Position numbers and translations under genes: made by a program
Shown: one piece after another, positions 59,356-64,000 of the stretch
How the letters are laid out: every line of letters begins with the position of its first letter
Position numbering within the stretch: the first letter of the stretch is position 1
NCBI GenBank assembly: GCA_965212525.1
Contig: CBDBVC010000026.1
Span: 30,539-94,538, forward strand
Origin: SZUA-38 sp965212525
Lineage (GTDB): Bacteria > Pseudomonadota > Gammaproteobacteria > Xanthomonadales > SZUA-38
DNA: 64,000 bases
Reading direction: 5' to 3'
Notes under the pieces: model-generated
Seen by the model: the letters and a program-made list of their open reading frames with translations, nothing else
The model's database searches: none
What the model was told of the DNA's origin: nothing

Positions 59356-62300
59356 ATGCAATACAGATCTCTCGCATTCCTAATCATCATGTTCATGGTT
59401 ATCCCCGCTGTACATGCCCAGGGGAATGCTGAACTGCCATTCGTGAACTGGGAAAATCATCCGATCAACGGCATGGACCAGTCACCTGACAGGTCTCTGC
59501 TTGCCGTGGCGCATACCGCGGATAACCGGGTGCAGCTGTTCACCATCAGCCACGGTTCTGCCAGGGCATTTGGCCATATCAAGGTGGGCCTTGATCCGGT
59601 CTCGGTGCGTTTCAGGAACGATGATGAACTCTGGGTTGCCAATCATATCTCCGATTCGGTCAGCATCGTGTCTGTCAGTCGGCGTCAGGTGATGCAGACG
59701 ATTGCTACCTGTGATGAACCCTCTGATATCGTGTTTGCACGGAATGAGGCCTATATCAGCTGTTCTCAGGCCAATCGTGTCATGGTTTTCGATGCAGAAA
59801 ACCCGCAGCAGCCAACACAGACCATTGAAATCAATGGTGAGGAACCGCGTGCACTGGCGGTCAGTGCAGATGGAAATTCGGTCTATGTGGGTATCTTCGA
59901 GTCCGGTAATGCCACTACCATTCTCGGTGGCGGAATCGCCGACTCTGTACTGGCATTTCCTCCCAATGTCGTCAATCAGAGCAGCACACCGTACAACGGC
60001 CTGAACCCGCCACCCAATGATGGCACGGGGTTCAATCCACCATTGAACCCGGCATTGCCACCGCCGCCTGCTGTGGGAATGATCGTACGCAAGGATGAAA
60101 ACGGCGTCTGGCGGGATGACAATGGTGCTGACTGGAACCGGCTGGTGACGGGCGCGTTTGCCAACGCATCGGGCAGGTTATCGGGCTGGGACATGCCCGA
60201 CCGGGATGTGGCTGTGATCAACACGCAGAGCAAGCAGGTCAGCTACATTCATCGACTGATGAACATCATCATGGACGTGACCGTGCACCCGGTCAGCGGC
60301 CAGGTCTCCATCGTGGGTACCGACAGCAGCAACGAAGTACGATTCGAGCCTGTGGTGAAGGGCTTTTTCAGTCAGGTACTGATGTCGAACGCCTCGCTGA
60401 CGGGTGAACCTTCAGTCGTGAATCTCAATCAGTACGAAATCGATTTCAACCAGAATCCGGTTCCACAGTCCGATCTTGATCGGGCACTGGGTGATCCTCG
60501 CGATCTCACCTGGGACCCGAGTGGCAGTTTTGCCTATGTAGCTGGCATGGGATCGAATAACGTGGTGGTGGTCACCGATCAGGGCACACGTCATAACGCC
60601 GGTGGTCTGCCCAGTGAAATTCCAGTGGGTGAGGGGCCGACAGACATGGTGCTGGATGCCGCACGCAATCGTCTGTTCGTGTGGAATCATTTCGAAGCCA
60701 GTCTGTCGGTGATCGATACAACGACACGGACCGAGCTGGATCGCATCAATGCATTCAACCCGTTGCCTGTCGCCATCAGGGAAGGGCGAAAGTTCCTCTA
60801 TGACACCAATGAGACCTCCGGTTCCGGCTTTGTCTCATGCGCCAGTTGTCACATTGACGGACGGATCGATCGACTGGGCTGGGATCTGGGTGATCCGGCC
60901 GGTGAAATGAAGGTCTTCAACCAGAACTGCACCACCGATGTAACCAATATCAATTGCCAGGATTTCCACCCGATGAAAGGGCCGATGACGACTCAGACAC
61001 TGGTGGATATCATTGGCAATGAACCGTTTCACTGGCGCGGTGACCGAGACGGGATCGAGGAATTCAATCCGGCCTTTGTCGGCTTGCTCGGTGACAATGC
61101 CCTGCTGACCGTTGCAGAAATGCAGCAATTCGAGGATTTTCTGGCGACACTGTCGTTCCCACCAAATCCACACAGAAACTTTGACAATACCTTGCCACAA
61201 GCACTTGAACTTGAAGGACAATTCACAACCGGTCGGTTTGCGCCTGCCGGGCAGCCTCTGGGAACCGGTGACGCCATGCGCGGGCTCGAGCTGTACAACA
61301 CGGCATTGCTCGATTCGCCATTCCACTGTGCCAACTGTCATACGTTGCCAACCGGTATGGCTGTGAACGGGCCCGTGATGCTCGGTAATATCGGCGCCGA
61401 GGCCGGTGGCTCCATCATGCCCGAAGGCCCGATGGGAGAGAATCACCTGGGCGTGGTCAGTGTCGATGGTTCCACCAATGTATCCATCAAGGTGCCACAC
61501 CTGCGCAACATGCACGAAAAGGTCGGTTTCGAGCTGACCCAGCTTGAAAACAATGCCGGCTTCGGTTTCCTGCATGATGGCAGTGTCGACTCACTGGCGA
61601 GATTCGTTTCAGAACCGGCCTTCGATGTGGATTCCGTTCAGGAAGTGGCTGATCTGGTGGCCCTGATGATGAGCTTCACCGGCTCGGACTTTCCACCTGA
61701 CAACACCTTGCTGGGCAATACACCGCCAGACAGTCAGGACAGCCATGCGGCAGTGGGCAGGCAGATCGATCTGACCGGATCTGCACCCGAATCCACCTTC
61801 GGCCAGATGCAGCAAATGGCCCAGGCCAACACCATTGATCTGGTGGCGAGTCAGGGAGACAAGCACTGGCGTTATGATTCGTCCAGCAACCTGTTTACTG
61901 ATCAGACTGGTACAAGCCTGACTGCCGATTCGGTCAATGCGCTGGCGTCTGCAGAAAACCCCGTGACGGTGACAGTCACACCAGCAGGACTGGGTGATCG
62001 CATTGGTCTTGACCGGGACGGTGACGGCATCACAGATGATGCCGAGCTGAAACAGGGCTCCGATCCGGCCGACGCCAGTTCGACTGATCTGAAGCCTGTG
62101 CAGGGACTGTGGTTCAATCCACAGCGCTCAGGCCATGGTTTCGACCTGCAGTTTCTCGGGACGGCCATCTTCGTAACCTGGTACACCTACAAGGATGACG
62201 GCACGCCCATCTGGTATCAGGCAGCAGGAACGTTCAGTCAGAACTGGACGCAACAGCTGTATACAGCCACTTGGGATCCGCAGACCTCGTCGGCTGTCAT

Positions 62301-62829
62301 CGAGATCGTCGGCACCATGACACTTGACTTCAGCGATGCAGCCAGTGCCCAGTTCAGCTGGGATATCAATGGCAGAACCGGCTCCGAGCCGTTCCAGTAC
62401 TTCAATTTCCTGTCCGGCATCACGGCACAGGATTATACCGGCACCTGGTATGATGCAACCGAGCCTGGCTGGGGGCTGACCATCAATTCACAGGGCACCA
62501 GCCTGTCTGCCGGTGGCAGCAGTGCCAGGGTGGCTGTGCTGTATTTCTATGATGCCGACAATCAGCCCAGATGGGTGCTGGGTCAGTCTGACAACGCCGA
62601 TCAGGGTGACGTCACCATGATGAGTTTTTCCGGCTTCTGTCCAGATTGTGACTACGTTTCCCCGACCTTTGTCGAAGCAGGGACACTGGCGTTCGACTTT
62701 GATTCACTGAGACAGGCCACATTCAGTTCAACAGCCAGTTATCCGACCTTAAGTGGCAGCGACTGGAGCCGGAACGACATTCAGATCATACCGTTGAGTG
62801 ATGCTTACCAGGATCCTGCACGGCAGTAA
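59356..62829 (+). CDS. Secreted di-haem cytochrome c with N-terminal beta-propeller
   Basis: 1157 residues from ATG 59356, with a signal peptide (FLIIMFMVIPAVHAQG). The first ~480 residues form YVTN-type beta-propeller blades (RALAVSADGNSVYVGIFESG, PSGSFAYVAGMGSNNVVVVT). Two c-type haem sites follow, CASCH near residue 492 and CANCH near 658, with di-haem-peroxidase-like surroundings (RNMHEKVGFE, FGFLHDGSVDSL). After a calcium-like motif DRDGDGITDDAE comes a C-terminal beta-rich domain (PQRSGHGFDLQFLGTAIFVT, repeated as GWGLTINSQGT). A periplasmic or outer-surface electron-transfer or oxidase-like protein; the substrate is unknown. Confidence 0.8.
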   Translation: MQYRSLAFLIIMFMVIPAVHAQGNAELPFVNWENHPINGMDQSPDRSLLAVAHTADNRVQLFTISHGSARAFGHIKVGLDPVSVRFRNDDELWVANHISDSVSIVSVSRRQVMQTIATCDEPSDIVFARNEAYISCSQANRVMVFDAENPQQPTQTIEINGEEPRALAVSADGNSVYVGIFESGNATTILGGGIADSVLAFPPNVVNQSSTPYNGLNPPPNDGTGFNPPLNPALPPPPAVGMIVRKDENGVWRDDNGADWNRLVTGAFANASGRLSGWDMPDRDVAVINTQSKQVSYIHRLMNIIMDVTVHPVSGQVSIVGTDSSNEVRFEPVVKGFFSQVLMSNASLTGEPSVVNLNQYEIDFNQNPVPQSDLDRALGDPRDLTWDPSGSFAYVAGMGSNNVVVVTDQGTRHNAGGLPSEIPVGEGPTDMVLDAARNRLFVWNHFEASLSVIDTTTRTELDRINAFNPLPVAIREGRKFLYDTNETSGSGFVSCASCHIDGRIDRLGWDLGDPAGEMKVFNQNCTTDVTNINCQDFHPMKGPMTTQTLVDIIGNEPFHWRGDRDGIEEFNPAFVGLLGDNALLTVAEMQQFEDFLATLSFPPNPHRNFDNTLPQALELEGQFTTGRFAPAGQPLGTGDAMRGLELYNTALLDSPFHCANCHTLPTGMAVNGPVMLGNIGAEAGGSIMPEGPMGENHLGVVSVDGSTNVSIKVPHLRNMHEKVGFELTQLENNAGFGFLHDGSVDSLARFVSEPAFDVDSVQEVADLVALMMSFTGSDFPPDNTLLGNTPPDSQDSHAAVGRQIDLTGSAPESTFGQMQQMAQANTIDLVASQGDKHWRYDSSSNLFTDQTGTSLTADSVNALASAENPVTVTVTPAGLGDRIGLDRDGDGITDDAELKQGSDPADASSTDLKPVQGLWFNPQRSGHGFDLQFLGTAIFVTWYTYKDDGTPIWYQAAGTFSQNWTQQLYTATWDPQTSSAVIEIVGTMTLDFSDAASAQFSWDINGRTGSEPFQYFNFLSGITAQDYTGTWYDATEPGWGLTINSQGTSLSAGGSSARVAVLYFYDADNQPRWVLGQSDNADQGDVTMMSFSGFCPDCDYVSPTFVEAGTLAFDFDSLRQATFSSTASYPTLSGSDWSRNDIQIIPLSDAYQDPARQ

Positions 62830-62969
62830 CCATTGACGGCACGGTCGTACTGGCCGTGCCGGGATCCTCTCTCACGTCGACACATCGACATATTCCTACA
62901 GACTTATTACCAAACAGGGTTAAACTGGAACGGTTTATTGACTCCTTCATTTGAGCCTGGGAGGCTGCC

Positions 62970-64000
62970 ATGCCCGTTACACTTCGTCTTGTCGTTGTTA
63001 TTCTACTGCTGATCCTGACCGGTGCTGTTCATGCCGGACCGGGTGTGTGGACATCTTCTGGGCCGGATGGCGGTCGTGTGACCGATATCGTGGCAGATCC
63101 GGCGATGCCGGGTGTGTTCTACGCCTCGGCACGTGGCGGGGTCTACAAGACAACCGACGGTGGCCTTACATGGATGGCCGTCAATAACGGCATCACGGCC
63201 ACCTCCGTTGATCCGATGGCTCATCACCGCACGGTGACCGATATTGTGTACGTTGGCGGGCTGGATGCGGTTTTCAAGACCATCGATGGCGGACTGAACT
63301 GGAACAGTACAGGCCCCGGTCTGCCGGTGGGCGACACTATCTTCGACCTGAGCCTGGCGCCGCTCAATCCCAACACAGTCTATGCCGCTACCATTGACGA
63401 CGGGGTCTACAAGACCACCGATGGCGGTGGCACCTGGGTCGCCGCCAACACTGGCCTGACCTCCACCATCAATGCCGTGCAGGTGAGTCCACTCGATAGC
63501 GACAGGGTCTATGCCGGTGTCTCCCCGACGGCATCCTCGGTTGCCGATGGGCTGTGGGAGACCATTGACGGCGGCACCAGCTGGGTTGATGTCACAGCCA
63601 ATATCGGCGCACCCTTCATGCTTGGGCAACGGATCACGGACATCGAATTTGCGGGTTTTGCCGGTGAAATCTATCTGGCAACGTCTGCCGGTGTGTTCAA
63701 GAGCACAGATAATGGTATCAGTTTCGTTAACCAGCCCGGGCCGTTCGGCTCGGATCTTTCCGTTAACCCGAGCAACAGCAACGAACTGATTCTCAGTGGT
63801 AATACAGGTGTGTGGCAGACCACCAACGGTGGTGCACTGTGGACACAGAATCTGGCTGACTTTCCAGGAAACGCCACCGAGCCGGCAACATCAACGGTGA
63901 CGGTGTTTGATCCCTTCAACCCGCAACGCAAGCTTGCCGGCAGTGACAGCAATGGCACCTATCTGCAGACCATGAACGGGCTTCCCTGGGCACCTACGGT
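62970..64000 (+). CDS. BNR/sortilin-like repeat protein, truncated at the window end
   Basis: At least 343 residues, open at the right edge. Signal peptide (VVVILLLILTGAVHA), GGAGG upstream of ATG 62970. Repeated Asp-box style blades: GGVYKTTDGGLTWMAV, DAVFKTIDGGLNWNSTG, DGVYKTTDGGGTWVAANTGL, GLWETIDGGTSWVDV, GVFKSTDNGISF, GVWQTTNGGALWTQN. These form a beta-propeller, typical of secreted sialidase-like, photosystem-assembly-like or adhesin proteins. No catalytic residues can be assigned from the part seen. Confidence 0.8.
   Translation, partial: MPVTLRLVVVILLLILTGAVHAGPGVWTSSGPDGGRVTDIVADPAMPGVFYASARGGVYKTTDGGLTWMAVNNGITATSVDPMAHHRTVTDIVYVGGLDAVFKTIDGGLNWNSTGPGLPVGDTIFDLSLAPLNPNTVYAATIDDGVYKTTDGGGTWVAANTGLTSTINAVQVSPLDSDRVYAGVSPTASSVADGLWETIDGGTSWVDVTANIGAPFMLGQRITDIEFAGFAGEIYLATSAGVFKSTDNGISFVNQPGPFGSDLSVNPSNSNELILSGNTGVWQTTNGGALWTQNLADFPGNATEPATSTVTVFDPFNPQRKLAGSDSNGTYLQTMNGLPWAPT

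Overview
The window reads as chromosomal DNA of a free-living, probably marine, gammaproteobacterium. The evidence is the run thrS-infC-rpmI-rplT-pheS-pheT-ihfA-merR, the purE-purK and rsxE-nth pairs, a type IV pilus minor-pilin operon of the Pseudomonas kind, and CCA-encoding tRNA genes. The genus cannot be fixed from the sequence. The core is moderately GC-rich. One insert at about 35.3-42.7 kb is visibly richer in A+T.

Region by region: 1-7 kb is a copper/silver zone. It holds the start of a two-component response regulator, a small membrane protein, a frameshifted outer-membrane porin, a CopL-like Cys/His-rich protein, and CusB and CusA (CusA broken by one extra G). 7-21 kb is housekeeping: a MarR regulator, an M20 peptidase, nadC (frameshifted), a DUF1631 protein, a Trm112-like protein, purE/purK, Fe superoxide dismutase, a hydantoinase-B protein, a Grx4-like protein without its cysteine, RNase T, and a membrane Ser/Thr kinase fused to an FGE-sulfatase domain. 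21-23.5 kb carries hvfC-hvfB-hvfA, a copper-binding RiPP system whose precursor has 18 EGKCG repeats. 23.7-25 kb has nth and rsxE. 25.2-32.4 kb is the minor-pilin operon fimT-pilV-pilW-pilX-pilY1-pilE plus a PilY2-like protein. 32.4-34.4 kb is an unidentified three-gene operon.

A 7.3-kb integrative element lies in a tRNA-Asn gene, bounded by perfect 88-bp direct repeats (35268-35355 and 42610-42697). It has paired GGTGACCCCAG motifs near both ends, a tyrosine integrase, AlpA, replication-like genes and two cargo groups. The more notable cargo is a tightly coupled trio: a GHKL ATPase with an STAS-like N-terminus, a DUF4325-type STAS-like protein and a membrane-anchored protein. It looks like a partner-switching module and is the best candidate for an undescribed system here.

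42.8-51.4 kb holds a FimT-like pseudopilin, an aspartate aminotransferase, uvrB, a CadC/ToxR-like membrane regulator with TPRs, a fatty acid hydroxylase, proC and a methyltransferase. At 51.5-59.2 kb are tRNA-Val, the translation-factor cluster and tRNA-Pro. Ahead of thrS sits a 13-codon leader with five Thr codons followed by an intrinsic terminator, which implies attenuation of thrS by threonyl-tRNA supply. infC appears to start at AUC. The right end has a large secreted di-haem beta-propeller protein and the start of a BNR-type repeat protein.

Together the first 23 kb suggests a cell that both exports copper (Cus) and sequesters it (Hvf). The three single-base frameshifts in the first 10 kb (porin, cusA, nadC) may be sequencing errors rather than real mutations.
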